NCBI GenBank assembly: GCA_043816955.1 | Contig: JBDRHL010000115.1 | Coordinates: forward strand, 9,331-73,330 | Direction: 5' to 3' | Length of the DNA: 64,000 nucleotides | Source: JBDRHL01 sp043816955 | GTDB lineage: Bacteria > Planctomycetota > Phycisphaerae > Sedimentisphaerales > CAYZTY01 | Shown here: positions 42,127-51,814 of the stretch, one piece after another | How the letters are laid out: each line of letters opens with the position of its first letter | Numbering within the stretch: the first letter of the stretch is position 1 | Notes under the pieces: generated by a model | Told to the model about the DNA's origin: nothing | Database searches by the model: none | What the model saw: the letters and a program-made list of their open reading frames with translations, nothing else | Program-made: the position numbers and the translations under genes

Positions 42127-42408
42127 TCAGCTTATTAGATCTTCAAGCACCCGGTCCAGAACCGCATCCAGCCGGTTTTCCACGTCGTACTTGCCGTCGA
42201 ATAGCTGCTGGCGAACACCAACAACTTTTTCCTTTCGAATCTCAGGTAGAGATGCTATCCGTTTGAGCAGCCTGCCAATCGGCGTCAAATTCATGTTGTC
42301 CAGAATTTCCTCTGCCAGCATATCACTACCTACATCAAGTTCATCCCCAACCGGCTTACCATATCTGCCTGAAAAAGGCTTCTGCTCCTGATTCTCAAAG
42401 CCCGTCAT
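42127..42408 (-). CDS. FlgM-like anti-sigma-28 protein
   Basis: A 93-residue protein. The C-terminal ~40 residues (LPEIRKEKVVGVRQQLFDGKYDVENRLDAVLDRVLEDL) follow the FlgM pattern of helices that bind the flagellar sigma factor. The N-terminus is polar and likely disordered, as in FlgM. No flagellar gene is seen in the window. ATG 42408 has AGAGGTATCT directly upstream; a longer frame to 42465 is less likely. It lies downstream of the T2SS operon after a 400-base gap. Confidence 0.65.
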   Translation of the reverse strand: MTGFENQEQKPFSGRYGKPVGDELDVGSDMLAEEILDNMNLTPIGRLLKRIASLPEIRKEKVVGVRQQLFDGKYDVENRLDAVLDRVLEDLIS

Positions 42409-42812
42409 AGATACCTCTATTCTCTGCCCAGCAGGTTGTGGAAATAACTCCTTTTTTTCCCACAAACCACCGTGCCAGGGACTTCAGATAAAAGCCCTGC
42501 AACCACTATATCTTGTATATCCGGCAGTCCTTTCCCGGCGTAAAACAACTCTAACAGTCCTGATATCGACTTACATGTGAACAAAACTTTAATATTCTTC
42601 ACTTTTTACACAAGTTCACCAACAATGCGAAATTTCACCTCTAAACGCCCGTAGGCGCTGTTTCTACATCTCAAAATGCACTTCTTCTGCTTAATAGCGA
42701 CTAAGTTCACCGGGATATAGTTAGTCAAAACGGAAGATCGGCAAGATACACAATATATTGTGATATAAAACAAGGAAATCGGACCTAAAAACTCCCCCAG
42801 TCTGCCCCCCTA
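42409..42812 (-). other. Non-coding gap with a perfect palindrome
   Basis: No convincing gene in 404 bases between gspM and the FlgM-like gene. It holds the perfect 14-bp dyad CACAATATATTGTG (42749-42762), a possible repressor site. A small hairpin lies in the phrase GCGCCTACGGGCG. A TAAAG/GTCGATAT pair looks like a sigma-28 promoter, but the spacing is two bases too long. Confidence 0.4.
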
Positions 42813-43346
42813 TCAGTAGTAGTACCTGAACATCAATATCCCTTTCCATTTATCATTGACACCCTGCTCCCGCGTCAGTTTCAGTTGTGTGCACTGCAGG
42901 TTCACCCACTGCAGCTGAATCTTCGACAGAAAACTCGCAAACGTCTCGATATCGACTTCCTTCAGAGTTACCGTCGCATTCTGTATCTTCTGCGACTTGA
43001 TCTTTGTCGGATCACTCGAAACAAGTTTATACCCCGATGCGGGTATACCGCATCTCTTGGCAATCTTATCCATCGCTGAAGCATAATTGAACTTCCCCTC
43101 CTCAGCCTGATCATCTGCCTGCTGCAAACGAGCCGGATCCAACTCCATTATCTCGCTGATAATCGCAACAGCCTTTTCACATTGCTTTTGTTCTTCGACC
43201 CAGCCGGCATTTGCCCCCGGAAGCGAAACAGAACCTGCCCAGATCAGCCAGATCGCACCGGCGACAGGTGCAGCAATAAAATAGAACATGGAATTCTTAA
43301 AAGCTTCCATGGGATTTTCAATAACCTTCTTCATTATTTCTTTCAT
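42813..43346 (-). CDS. gspM: Type II secretion GspM-like inner-membrane protein
   Basis: A 177-residue protein with one N-terminal membrane span (FYFIAAPVAGAIWLIWAG) after a short basic start, then a periplasmic alpha/beta domain. Size, topology and position directly after gspL fit GspM/PilO, which helps GspL anchor the ATPase. Sequence similarity within this family is weak, so the name rests on context. It is the last T2SS gene of the operon. Confidence 0.6.
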   Translation of the reverse strand: MKEIMKKVIENPMEAFKNSMFYFIAAPVAGAIWLIWAGSVSLPGANAGWVEEQKQCEKAVAIISEIMELDPARLQQADDQAEEGKFNYASAMDKIAKRCGIPASGYKLVSSDPTKIKSQKIQNATVTLKEVDIETFASFLSKIQLQWVNLQCTQLKLTREQGVNDKWKGILMFRYYY

Positions 43347-43365
43347 TCTGTATCCTCGATAACTT

Positions 43366-44823
43366 TCAGGACTTAGGCTTGACCGTCACACGAAACTGGT
43401 CGCGGCCCGCCTTTTCATCATAATTGTACTGCGAAGAGCTGAGTTTCTCATGTTTATCCAGCGCATCTATCAGGCTCAGCGTATGCCTTCGCCCGTTTGT
43501 GTTACCCACCAGGATTATTGCCTTGGTGGTAACTGTTATCGAATCAATCTTCAGATCAACGCTTGCCGGTACACTATTGAGAGCCTCGAGTACATACGCC
43601 AGAAATGCCGAGACCGAGTTCTCTCCCTCCGCCGTAATCCTACCCGACTTCACCTCAAAAATCCTGTTCAGCGAACGCTGCAGTTTATTCGAAGGATCAA
43701 TCCCCCGCGGCATCTTCGCGCCAAACATCACCGCTGAATATTGCTTTCCCAGTTTCTCGCGAAGTTCGGCTCGATCAGCGTTGACCCTGCTTGCCTTTAG
43801 TTGAAAATATACCCCAACCGCAACCAGCAGAACTGTTATGGACACACTCAACAGCTTCAGCGACTTTTCTATCCGTGCCTTTCTACCCTGATAAGGCATA
43901 AAATCTGGCCGAAAATCCGTCTTATGCATACGGCCAAGCTGCGATACCGCTGCCCCGCATGCCACCGCAATACCTGCAGTATCGGCATAGTTGCCTGTCG
44001 CATCCGGCTTAACCTTCAGCATTTCTGTCAGTTCCTCATGCACAACCGCCAGACCAAGCCGTTCTGCCAAAATCTCGGCATTTACTCCTTCGTCCATACC
44101 CCCTGTAATAACTCGATTAGGCTTTTCCTGCCTTTCATACCGCCCAAGCGTGATCGGAATCTCACGTCCCAGCAAAGCTGTCTTATCCTGCACATTATTA
44201 TGCAAAAACGTCCGGACAATCGGCATCACATGTGAATCGTCAACATTGACAAGATACCCCGTATCTTCCGAAAATATCGCATAAAGATCTTCAAACCGCT
44301 CGGACGGACCAAACCTGCTGATAAAACTGCCCAGACACACAACGTCAGGCTGAATTGTTACAGGATCAAAACCGTTTCTCTGAAGGCTCTCAAGAATTTC
44401 AGACAGCATCTTTCGCTGTGCCGCGAACACTCGAACCCTGCTGCCGGCTTCATCCCTGCCGGTTATCTCGAACGCCATCGCAAGCTCAGTTGAATCCGTC
44501 GATGCTACCTCTTCTGTATCAAATTTTATCGTTTGGGCAATCTGGCGGTACTCCGTAAACTCGCTCCGCAGGTTGTACTGCATAAAAAGCCCTGCGTCGA
44601 GTGCAACTGCAACCTCTGAATAAATCATCTGGCGCTGATGGCAGCCCGCCGCAATCAAATCACTTAGCTTCTGCCAGTCATGCTCCTGCTGCTTCGCCTC
44701 ATCCGATTCAACACGGACACTGAACAGTCCGCTGACATGCCAGTCGCTCCCATGCCCCCCTAGCAGCACTACGTCGGCTCGACAGTACCCAAGATGAATA
44801 CCCAGACAATTTTGCTGTTCCAC
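43366..44823 (-). CDS. gspL: Type II secretion GspL-like (PilM/PilN-like) protein
   Basis: A 485-residue protein. An actin-like cytoplasmic domain comes first (CLGIHLGYCRADVVLL, then KFDTEEV). A DFMPYQGRK junction precedes a single membrane span near residue 335 (LLSVSITVLLVAVGVYF) and a periplasmic ferredoxin-like domain. This is the GspL design, a fusion of PilM- and PilN-like parts, which links the GspE ATPase to the inner-membrane platform. Confidence 0.78.
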   Translation of the reverse strand: MEQQNCLGIHLGYCRADVVLLGGHGSDWHVSGLFSVRVESDEAKQQEHDWQKLSDLIAAGCHQRQMIYSEVAVALDAGLFMQYNLRSEFTEYRQIAQTIKFDTEEVASTDSTELAMAFEITGRDEAGSRVRVFAAQRKMLSEILESLQRNGFDPVTIQPDVVCLGSFISRFGPSERFEDLYAIFSEDTGYLVNVDDSHVMPIVRTFLHNNVQDKTALLGREIPITLGRYERQEKPNRVITGGMDEGVNAEILAERLGLAVVHEELTEMLKVKPDATGNYADTAGIAVACGAAVSQLGRMHKTDFRPDFMPYQGRKARIEKSLKLLSVSITVLLVAVGVYFQLKASRVNADRAELREKLGKQYSAVMFGAKMPRGIDPSNKLQRSLNRIFEVKSGRITAEGENSVSAFLAYVLEALNSVPASVDLKIDSITVTTKAIILVGNTNGRRHTLSLIDALDKHEKLSSSQYNYDEKAGRDQFRVTVKPKS

Positions 44824-44847
44824 TTTTAATTAACTCCAAATAACCGC

Positions 44848-46215
44848 TCAGTCATAAATCACACCGATACGCTCTGTCTTCTCACCCTGTTTTTTAACCG
44901 CTGCAACCGCAGATGCCCTGGCAGAACCGCTCGTGGCTGTGATCCATATTGTGAAGAAGGTACTTTCCGTCGTAATATACTTGCCCGCCTTTTCAAACGA
45001 ATCTGAAAAACGCAATATCTCGCTTCGCGCCTCATTTACATCAGATATCGGCTTCATCCTTCTTATCTTTATTATATTATCGGCAATTCCCTCCGCATCG
45101 CCGCCAAAACTGAAAGCACTTTCCAGAACATGCCGCGGCGCTGTATTGATATTCACACGTTGCGTACCCCACAGCCCCATATATTTCAGCGTTGACTCCC
45201 TGCGATCCTCTGTCTCGATCGTAGGCCGGGCCAGCGATTCACTGTCAAGTAGGCTGCTGTGAAAAAGCCTGGCAAAATCGCTGGTGTGCGCTATCGCAGG
45301 CCGTATCTGTGTTTCCGGGCTCTTTGATGCTCTTCTGATTGTCCTTCGCCTGCTGCGCCGGCTTTGTCTGCTCGTCTTTTCTTCAACGACCTTCTTTGCA
45401 GAACCTTCCGAAGATACAACCTTGACATCCTTCAGATCGAGCTTGAATTTTTTTATTTCACTTATCTCACTGAGCTGTGCTGTTATCTGTTCAGTTTGAT
45501 CATAACCCATCCATTCAAAAAACGTCGCAAGCGCAGCTTCGGCCTCACGCTGCGTTTCCTTGTCTCCGGTTATGCCCCAGCTCATAGGCTGCTTGGCGTT
45601 TTCATCTTCAATTCTTATCACGACCTTCGCCTCACCTATCTCCAGTTCGATCGGTTCGATAACCAGTGGCCAGTGCGGCCCATAAGGCCCGCGGATCACA
45701 ATCGAATTATCATCCACCAGGCTGCTGACCCCATATAGGTCGTTTATATCATTTATGTCATAATCGCCGGCCATAACAAGCTTCAATTTCAAATCTCTGA
45801 CACTATTGGAATCGTTGAAGTCAATGTCTTCGTCCTTTTGCTGGAGATTCTGTCGATCGTTGTCCTGTTTAGCTCGCTCCTGTGCAGCACGCTGCTCGAC
45901 CCAGTAATCAAGATACTGCTCCAGGCCGTTCTGGTCATATGCAAAAATGTCCGAAAAATCCGGCTCATTCGGACGGGAAATAAGATTCGCATCGAGACTC
46001 TCTACACGCGCAAAAGCGTATTTCATCGCTGAGTCACAGGCATAGCGCGCCTGCTGATAATCAATCATGTACTGCGTCCGGTGTTTGTATGCAGAGACCT
46101 TGCTGGTAAGGCTGTACGCAGTCGCCGCAACTGCAACCAGAACCACCAGCGTCAGCACCAGCACTATCCCGCTGCCTGCAGGTTTATCGAACTTGTTGAC
46201 TTTTGCCTGTTTCAT
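44848..46215 (-). CDS. gspK: Type II secretion minor pseudopilin GspK
   Basis: A 455-residue protein with a prepilin-type start (GSGIVLVLTLVVLVAVAATAYSL). It lacks the usual Glu at position 5, as is normal for GspK. A large globular domain includes the helix-hairpin-helix-like stretch INTAPRHVLESAF and KIRRMKPISDVNEAR. GspK caps the pseudopilus tip. A basic, serine-rich insert near residue 290 (RQSRRSRRRTIRR) is odd. The gene overlaps gspJ by 32 bases. Confidence 0.82.
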   Translation of the reverse strand: MKQAKVNKFDKPAGSGIVLVLTLVVLVAVAATAYSLTSKVSAYKHRTQYMIDYQQARYACDSAMKYAFARVESLDANLISRPNEPDFSDIFAYDQNGLEQYLDYWVEQRAAQERAKQDNDRQNLQQKDEDIDFNDSNSVRDLKLKLVMAGDYDINDINDLYGVSSLVDDNSIVIRGPYGPHWPLVIEPIELEIGEAKVVIRIEDENAKQPMSWGITGDKETQREAEAALATFFEWMGYDQTEQITAQLSEISEIKKFKLDLKDVKVVSSEGSAKKVVEEKTSRQSRRSRRRTIRRASKSPETQIRPAIAHTSDFARLFHSSLLDSESLARPTIETEDRRESTLKYMGLWGTQRVNINTAPRHVLESAFSFGGDAEGIADNIIKIRRMKPISDVNEARSEILRFSDSFEKAGKYITTESTFFTIWITATSGSARASAVAAVKKQGEKTERIGVIYD

Positions 46216-46921
46216 CCTTTTTCTTCGTAAAATTAAATGTTATCTTCCGCGTCCGGTCCACCGCTATTGTCCTGCTGATAAGCTTTTCGGTGGGAATATC
46301 CAGCCCCATCGTCGTTTCAACCGGATCAGCGAAGGAAATCGTTACCACCACACCATGCGGAAGCGCATCTGTAGTCCAGTCGTCAAGCAGTTGACTGTTT
46401 TTCAACGCCTGTACCTGAAAGAAACTGACACCCGTACAAAGCGGCACGAAAAGCTCCAGCTTCATTTCTTTCCATTCCTCTTCCTGTTTGCTCAGCAGCG
46501 CATCTTCAACGTTTATCCCGCTGTGACTGCGATAAAGCGTCAGCCTGTTGGTCGTTATATCGTAGCTGCTCTGCCAGACAATCTTTTCGAACGTCTGCGG
46601 CTTGCTGTCGTTGTTGACAATTTCGCTGGTTATAATCAGCCTGGCTGTCCTGAACCCGCTGCTGTACGTATTCGTAATTCGTATTTTCAAATCAGAGCCC
46701 GGCGTTACAACCCTGTCCATATCCTCCGCTATGCGCTGAAGGATTTCAACAGGAAGAGTATATTCGTCAAGATGCGAATTAATTGAAAATGCCTGTTTTT
46801 CCATATTATTGTAAAACATAAGAAGCGCAACGGTAACCATTGCCCCGATCACAAGCGTTGCTCCCGCTTCTGCCAGCGAAAAAACTCCGCCGCGCCAGTA
46901 TTTTCCATTCAATCGCCGCAT
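46184..46921 (-). CDS. gspJ: Type II secretion minor pseudopilin GspJ-like
   Basis: A 245-residue protein with an N-terminal prepilin helix (FSLAEAGATLVIGAMVTVALLMFY) with Glu at position 5, then a beta-rich domain. Position between gspI and gspK supports GspJ. Sequence beyond the helix is not distinctive. ATG 46921 follows the gspI stop by 17 bases. Confidence 0.7.
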   Translation of the reverse strand: MRRLNGKYWRGGVFSLAEAGATLVIGAMVTVALLMFYNNMEKQAFSINSHLDEYTLPVEILQRIAEDMDRVVTPGSDLKIRITNTYSSGFRTARLIITSEIVNNDSKPQTFEKIVWQSSYDITTNRLTLYRSHSGINVEDALLSKQEEEWKEMKLELFVPLCTGVSFFQVQALKNSQLLDDWTTDALPHGVVVTISFADPVETTMGLDIPTEKLISRTIAVDRTRKITFNFTKKKDETGKSQQVR

Positions 46922-46938
46922 AAACTTCCCATTGATAC

Positions 46939-47793
46939 CTACCTGTCAGACTGCATTAAAAGCCGCCATATCTCATCAAAACTGAGCTTATTAAGCTCCT
47001 CTTCCGTATACCCGGGAATAATCTCTACCCTCTCCGCTTCGGCTTCTTTCTCCTTTATTTTCTCATAATCTTCCGGCCCAAGCGGACTCTCAAGCGCCTC
47101 TGCCGCCGCTTCTTCCCCGCCCAATATCTCTGCAAGTCTGTCTGTACCCTCTTCGAAATCCATATCGGCTTCTTCGGCGCGATCCTGACCCTGCGCTACC
47201 GCCTCTTCTTCACTGTCGTATGTTTCAAGCTTGATTACCTGGTCGTCGGCAACCGTATACAAGGCCCAGCCTTTCCCTGAAGAGTCCTTTGCTACAAACA
47301 TGTATTGCGCCATCGCCTTTTGCTCTTCATCAAGCCGGGCTTGCTTCTCCGCCATTATTGCAAGCATCATCTCCTTCGACACATCCGTCAGCCAGTGCGT
47401 AAGCTCCACCGTCTTTTCCTCGCCCCTGTAATCAACGTAAGTCGCCGAGCAAATCGCCCGGATCCACATCCGCTGGGTATTAGCTTCGAAAAACGCCTCG
47501 ACAACATTTTCCCATCGAATGTCCGGATTAGTCTCACTTTCCCCCGACTCGATCATCTCTTCCACAGCCGTCGAGGCAAGCTGCTTTTCCATATTTTCGC
47601 GCGCAAGCTCAAATGCCTCAATCCTCAGCTTATTATCCCCGGCTACAGCAAACTCGCGATTAATCACAACGACCACCGAACCGCATATAAGCGCAAGGAT
47701 AATCACCGCGGTAACCACTTCCACCAGCGTAAAACCCCGGCGCCCTGCTCCGCATGAATTTTCTTTGCCTTTATAACGCAAGTTCCGCTCCAT
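46939..47793 (-). CDS. gspI: Type II secretion minor pseudopilin GspI-like, extended
   Basis: A prepilin with cleavage motif RRG|FTLVEVVTAVIILALI and position-5 Glu. GspI is usually about 120 residues; this one is about 285, because of a long acidic, Ala/Glu-rich tail (EEEAVAQGQDRAEEADMDFE, and similar). ATG 47793 gives a leader of 20 residues; GTG 47820 or ATG 47817 are alternatives. It overlaps the 3' end of gspH. Confidence 0.75.
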   Translation of the reverse strand: MERNLRYKGKENSCGAGRRGFTLVEVVTAVIILALICGSVVVVINREFAVAGDNKLRIEAFELARENMEKQLASTAVEEMIESGESETNPDIRWENVVEAFFEANTQRMWIRAICSATYVDYRGEEKTVELTHWLTDVSKEMMLAIMAEKQARLDEEQKAMAQYMFVAKDSSGKGWALYTVADDQVIKLETYDSEEEAVAQGQDRAEEADMDFEEGTDRLAEILGGEEAAAEALESPLGPEDYEKIKEKEAEAERVEIIPGYTEEELNKLSFDEIWRLLMQSDR

Positions 47794-48361
47794 CCACAGG
47801 TACCAGAAGCTCCACATCACCTTTGGCTAGCTCAACTGTCCTGTTAAGCCTGTTAATCAGAACCGTATACTCATTACCCTCCGCATCTACCAGAACAATC
47901 TTGCCGCCATACTGCCAGCCGACCCGACCCGCTCTGAATTTGGCAATATTGCCCTCTTCACTTTCATCGGCTGTTACAAGATCATCAAACTGAACGTATA
48001 AAATCCGGCAGTCCTCATTCAACCGAGCCTTGTGCATAATTTGTTCATCGAGAACTTCCGATAAATCGGAAGATGTGATTTCACGAAGAAGGTAAGTCTG
48101 CTCGGCTACATCAATTATTATTTCATACTTTCTGCCGTTCTCGCTTGCTGCTGTTATCGCCATCGAGAACATCGACATAAGCTCATTGACCTGACTTTTG
48201 AACCTGTTGCGGCTGAAAAGACCGCCGAAGTTCCACATCGCAAGCCCGACAAACAGAGCCAGCATAACAATCACTACCAGCAGTTCAAAAAGAACCATTC
48301 CTCTGCTGCGGTAGAAGCCCTGCCTGTCATTGAGCATCGGTGCTGTAAAGGTCTGCATCAT
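47771..48361 (-). CDS. gspH: Type II secretion minor pseudopilin GspH-like
   Basis: A prepilin with leader ending RSRG|MVLFELLVVIVMLALFVG; Glu at position 5 is kept and the first mature residue is Met instead of Phe. The body is ~170 residues, beta-rich, as in GspH/FimT. ATG 48361 has GAGGAAGG upstream; ATG 48337 would leave a 13-residue leader. Both starts overlap the 3' end of gspG. Confidence 0.75.
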   Translation of the reverse strand: MMQTFTAPMLNDRQGFYRSRGMVLFELLVVIVMLALFVGLAMWNFGGLFSRNRFKSQVNELMSMFSMAITAASENGRKYEIIIDVAEQTYLLREITSSDLSEVLDEQIMHKARLNEDCRILYVQFDDLVTADESEEGNIAKFRAGRVGWQYGGKIVLVDAEGNEYTVLINRLNRTVELAKGDVELLVPVDGAELAL

Positions 48362-48776
48362 AATCTTCGCCGCCTTCCTCACCGTCGGCACCATAGCTGA
48401 CTATAACAAAAGGCAGGCCGCCTTCCGGGTTGCGCAGGTATATGAAATCATGCCCCCACCCGTCCAGAGGAAGTTCCGTCGTCTCAAGATACCCCTCGGG
48501 TTCATAACCTGTTACGTCAGTTGGCTCCTCAATCAGCACATTCAGACCTTCTTCTTCAGTAGGGTACCTGCCGGTGTCAAATTTGAACCGTAGCACAGAA
48601 GCATGAAGTGTTTTCAAATTTGTCTTGGTTGTTGTGACCCTGGCCTTGTCAACCTGTGTGGCTACCTTCGTTACCACAAGAGTCGCCAGCAGCCCGAGAA
48701 TCACCAGGATCGCCATCAGCTCGATCATCGTAAAGCCGCTTCTTAATCTGCATACACCCGCCTCTTGTGTCTTCAT
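48327..48776 (-). CDS. gspG: Type II secretion major pseudopilin GspG
   Basis: A 149-residue major pseudopilin. The leader ends RSG|FTMIELMAILVILGLLA. The conserved core has DTGRYPTEEEGLNVL, PLDGWGHDF and the calcium-loop end (YGADGEEGGEDYDADLYS). An AGGAGAC ribosome site precedes the ATG. It polymerises into the periplasmic pseudopilus that drives export through the secretin. Confidence 0.95.
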   Translation of the reverse strand: MKTQEAGVCRLRSGFTMIELMAILVILGLLATLVVTKVATQVDKARVTTTKTNLKTLHASVLRFKFDTGRYPTEEEGLNVLIEEPTDVTGYEPEGYLETTELPLDGWGHDFIYLRNPEGGLPFVIVSYGADGEEGGEDYDADLYSTDAQ

Positions 48777-48797
48777 TTCTGTCTCCTGTAAACTTAA

Positions 48798-50015
48798 TTA
48801 AAACTTGCCTGCTGAAACTTCAAGTATCGGCAGTATGGTCGCATACGCTATCACACCTATAATAAACGCCATCACTACTATTATAATCGGCTCAAGAGCC
48901 ACGCTTAATCTTTCAATAACAAGATCCGTCTTGGCTTCGAGATTCTCACTTATGTGACTGAGCATCGTCTCAAGCTCGCCGCTCTTCTCGCCCACGCTGA
49001 CCATATGAGCTATCGCCGGGCTGATTACACCGCTTTCGCGAAGCGGCGTGGCAATGTCGGCTCCTGACAAAATCCGTTCCCTCGCCTGCTTGACCGCGCG
49101 GTTCATTATCGTATTACCTGTAACTTCCGCAACGACGCGAAGAGCTTCTGCCATGCTCAGCCCGGAGCCAAGAAGAGTCGAAAGAGTCGAAGCGAAACGT
49201 GCCACAACACGCTGCTTCATTAGCGGGCCGAATATCGGCAGCCAGAGAACAAATTTATCCTTGAGATAAGCGCCCCGCTCCGTCCTGAGAAAACGCTTCA
49301 GCAGCCACACTACACCAGCCACAACGCCTACCACCACAAATACCCACCACGATGTCAGAATATAACTGAAATCCATCAGCCGCTTCGTTATCCATGGAAG
49401 CTCCTGGCCTGTGCGGGCTATCTGCGTGGCTATCTTTGGAATAACCATCGTCGTCAACAGAATTATCACGCCAAAGCAGAATATCATCAGGATCGCGGGA
49501 TACACCATCGCTGTTACCACCCGCGACTCCACACGCTGCCGCTTCTCCATGAAATTCCCTATCGTCGCAAGGCTCTTGTGCAGCGAACCTGTTACCTCGC
49601 CGACACGAATCATGCTGACGTATATTATATCAAAATAATCCGGGTAATCCCCCAGGGTATCCGCAAACGATTCCCCGCTGATAACCCGGTCCCTGATGTC
49701 GATCAGGGCGTCCTTAAACTCCGAGTCCGTTATCTGAATCGTCATCACCGAAATCGCCTCGGTAAGTTTTATTCCTGATCCAAGCAGTGTGGCCATCTGC
49801 TGCGTAAATTCCAGAATCTGCTTCTTGCCGCGCCTCCTGAATATCGCCATGAAAGCAGCCCTCTGCTGCTCCGTCGAGGAAACCTCCTTGATTGAGGTCG
49901 GATGAATCCGCTTGCTGCGAAGCTGTTTTCTCGCCGAGTACGGACTCTCAGCCGTAACAATCCCTCTGACCCCCTTGCCGTTCATTCCTATCGCTGTATA
50001 ACTGAATCTCGGCAT
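48798..50015 (-). CDS. gspF: Type II secretion inner-membrane platform protein GspF
   Basis: A 405-residue protein with two repeated cytoplasmic helical domains (QMATLLGSGIKLTEAISVM and ASTLLGSGLSMAEALRVVA) and three membrane spans (MIFCFGVIILLTTMVIP; WWVFVVVGVVAGVVWLL; IIIVVMAFIIGVIAYATILP). The N-terminus MPRFSYTAIGMNGKGVRG is typical. ATG 50015 is preferred over GTG 50030. It lies 19 bases after gspE. Confidence 0.95.
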   Translation of the reverse strand: MPRFSYTAIGMNGKGVRGIVTAESPYSARKQLRSKRIHPTSIKEVSSTEQQRAAFMAIFRRRGKKQILEFTQQMATLLGSGIKLTEAISVMTIQITDSEFKDALIDIRDRVISGESFADTLGDYPDYFDIIYVSMIRVGEVTGSLHKSLATIGNFMEKRQRVESRVVTAMVYPAILMIFCFGVIILLTTMVIPKIATQIARTGQELPWITKRLMDFSYILTSWWVFVVVGVVAGVVWLLKRFLRTERGAYLKDKFVLWLPIFGPLMKQRVVARFASTLSTLLGSGLSMAEALRVVAEVTGNTIMNRAVKQARERILSGADIATPLRESGVISPAIAHMVSVGEKSGELETMLSHISENLEAKTDLVIERLSVALEPIIIVVMAFIIGVIAYATILPILEVSAGKF

Positions 50016-50034
50016 AGTCCCGATTTCCACCGAT

Positions 50035-51732
50035 TCAAATAATATCCACCTGCGTTACACGCAGAACTTCCGAAATAGTTGTTATGCCTTCAGCTACCTT
50101 CCTGGCACCGTCCATTCGAAGTGTCTGAAGGCCTGCCTCTATTGCCGCTTTCTTTATCACGCCTGCACTTTCCCGCCTGTAGATCAGATCACGAATCCGT
50201 TCGTCAATCAGCATCAGCTCATAAATCCCCGTCCTGCCCCGGTAGCCTGTCTGGAAACATTTGTCACAGCCCTTGCCCGTCAGGAAAGGTTTGCCGTTTT
50301 CAGCAATACCCAGTTCCCGCAGCTCATGCAGCGTTGGCTGATAAGGCATCGCACAGGATGGACACACCCTTCGAACCAGCCGCTGGGCTAGTACAGCTAT
50401 CAGCGATGAGCTGACCAGATATGGTTCAACATCCAGATCAAGAAGCCTGCTGATCGCTCCTGCCGAATCATTCGTATGCAGAGTACTAAAAACAAGGTGA
50501 CCTGTCAATGAGGACTGTATCGCCATACGGGCCGTTTCCTGGTCTCGAACCTCACCGACCATTATCACGTCCGGGTCCTGACGCAGAACATGTCGAAGCG
50601 ACGTCACAAAAGTTACCCCCTTTTTCTGCGATACCTGCATCTGGCTGATACCCTCGAGCTGATACTCAATCGGATCCTCAATAGTCATCACATTCTTTTC
50701 TGTCGAATTTATCCTGTTCAGACATGAATAAAGCGTCGTGCTTTTGCCGCTGCCTGTCGGCCCGGTCACAAAAATCACCCCGTGCGACCTGGTCAAAAGT
50801 GAATCAAATCTCGCCAGGTCTTCCGTGCCCATACCAAGTTCCTCCAGTTTGAACAGCCCCGTGCTTTTGTCCAGCAGCCTCAAAACCGCATGCTCCCCAT
50901 AACTTGTTGGAACCGTACTGATACGAAGATCAATCTCCCTGTTGCCGAGCCGGACACTGCACCTGCCGTCCTGCGGCAGACGACGCTCCGCAATATCCAT
51001 TCCCGCCATAACCTTGATACGCGATATTACCAGCGGCAGAACATTCCTGTTCAGACTCAAAGTGTCATACAAAATGCCGTCGATACGATAACGTATCTGA
51101 ATCTTGGTCTCATACGGATGAACGTGGATGTCACTGGCCCGAAGCTGAAGCGCGCGAAACAGAATATCATTCACAAGCCGAATCACCGGCGGACGATTCA
51201 CAACGTCCAGCAGATCGTCCGATGTCGTTACCTCGTCAATAAGCTGGTCCAGGTTCTGAGCATCAAGCTCCTCAGCAACTTCTTCGATAACCGTCGACTT
51301 CTGCTCATAAGCAACGTCAATCGCCGCCGTTATCGCCGTACGTGTCGAAACAGCAGGCCGGACCCCTCTGCCCGTCATCTTTGAGACGTTGTCCAGTGCA
51401 TCGGTATCCAGAGGCGCAGACAGCACAACCTTAAGCTCCCTGCCCTGTGAATCCGAATCAATCCCTATAAGATAGTGGTGCTGCGCATAAGTGGCTGGAA
51501 CCTTGTTGACAAAATCCTCAGGCACATCCGAAGGCGAAATCTCAGAGAGATACTCCAGGCCGAGAGCCTCTGCGAAAAGCTTCAAAACCACTTCTTCGGT
51601 GAAATGAGGACAGGACAGCAAAACTTCATCAAGCCGGCGCACGTCCCGGGAATTCTCTTCCAGATACCGAGCAAGCTGATCGGCATCGACAATCCCCGTC
51701 CGCCTGGCTGTATTAATCAGTAAATCTTTCAT
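50035..51732 (-). CDS. gspE: Type II secretion ATPase GspE
   Basis: A 565-residue motor ATPase. N-terminal docking domains are followed by Walker A GPTGSGKSTTLYS (~329) and the Asp and His boxes (IEDPIEYQLEG, STLHTNDSAGAI). A four-cysteine zinc region follows (CPSC ... CDKC). The start MKDLLINTARRTGIVDADQL fits the family, so ATG 51732 is chosen over an upstream frame start at 51831 that would overlap gspD, although the ribosome site at 51732 is poor. Confidence 0.93.
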   Translation of the reverse strand: MKDLLINTARRTGIVDADQLARYLEENSRDVRRLDEVLLSCPHFTEEVVLKLFAEALGLEYLSEISPSDVPEDFVNKVPATYAQHHYLIGIDSDSQGRELKVVLSAPLDTDALDNVSKMTGRGVRPAVSTRTAITAAIDVAYEQKSTVIEEVAEELDAQNLDQLIDEVTTSDDLLDVVNRPPVIRLVNDILFRALQLRASDIHVHPYETKIQIRYRIDGILYDTLSLNRNVLPLVISRIKVMAGMDIAERRLPQDGRCSVRLGNREIDLRISTVPTSYGEHAVLRLLDKSTGLFKLEELGMGTEDLARFDSLLTRSHGVIFVTGPTGSGKSTTLYSCLNRINSTEKNVMTIEDPIEYQLEGISQMQVSQKKGVTFVTSLRHVLRQDPDVIMVGEVRDQETARMAIQSSLTGHLVFSTLHTNDSAGAISRLLDLDVEPYLVSSSLIAVLAQRLVRRVCPSCAMPYQPTLHELRELGIAENGKPFLTGKGCDKCFQTGYRGRTGIYELMLIDERIRDLIYRRESAGVIKKAAIEAGLQTLRMDGARKVAEGITTISEVLRVTQVDII

Positions 51733-51814
51733 CGCGCAAATGCCGAGAAAATGCTGTCCGCTCTGCCGCCGTTTATTACTCCTCTCATCCCTGATCACCT
51801 GCCGCTGCACATAA

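Noticed and set aside
42409..42620. Sigma-28 promoter for the FlgM-like gene
   Set aside because: TAAAG and GTCGATAT resemble the consensus, but the spacing is 17 instead of 15 bases and the -10 box has mismatches.
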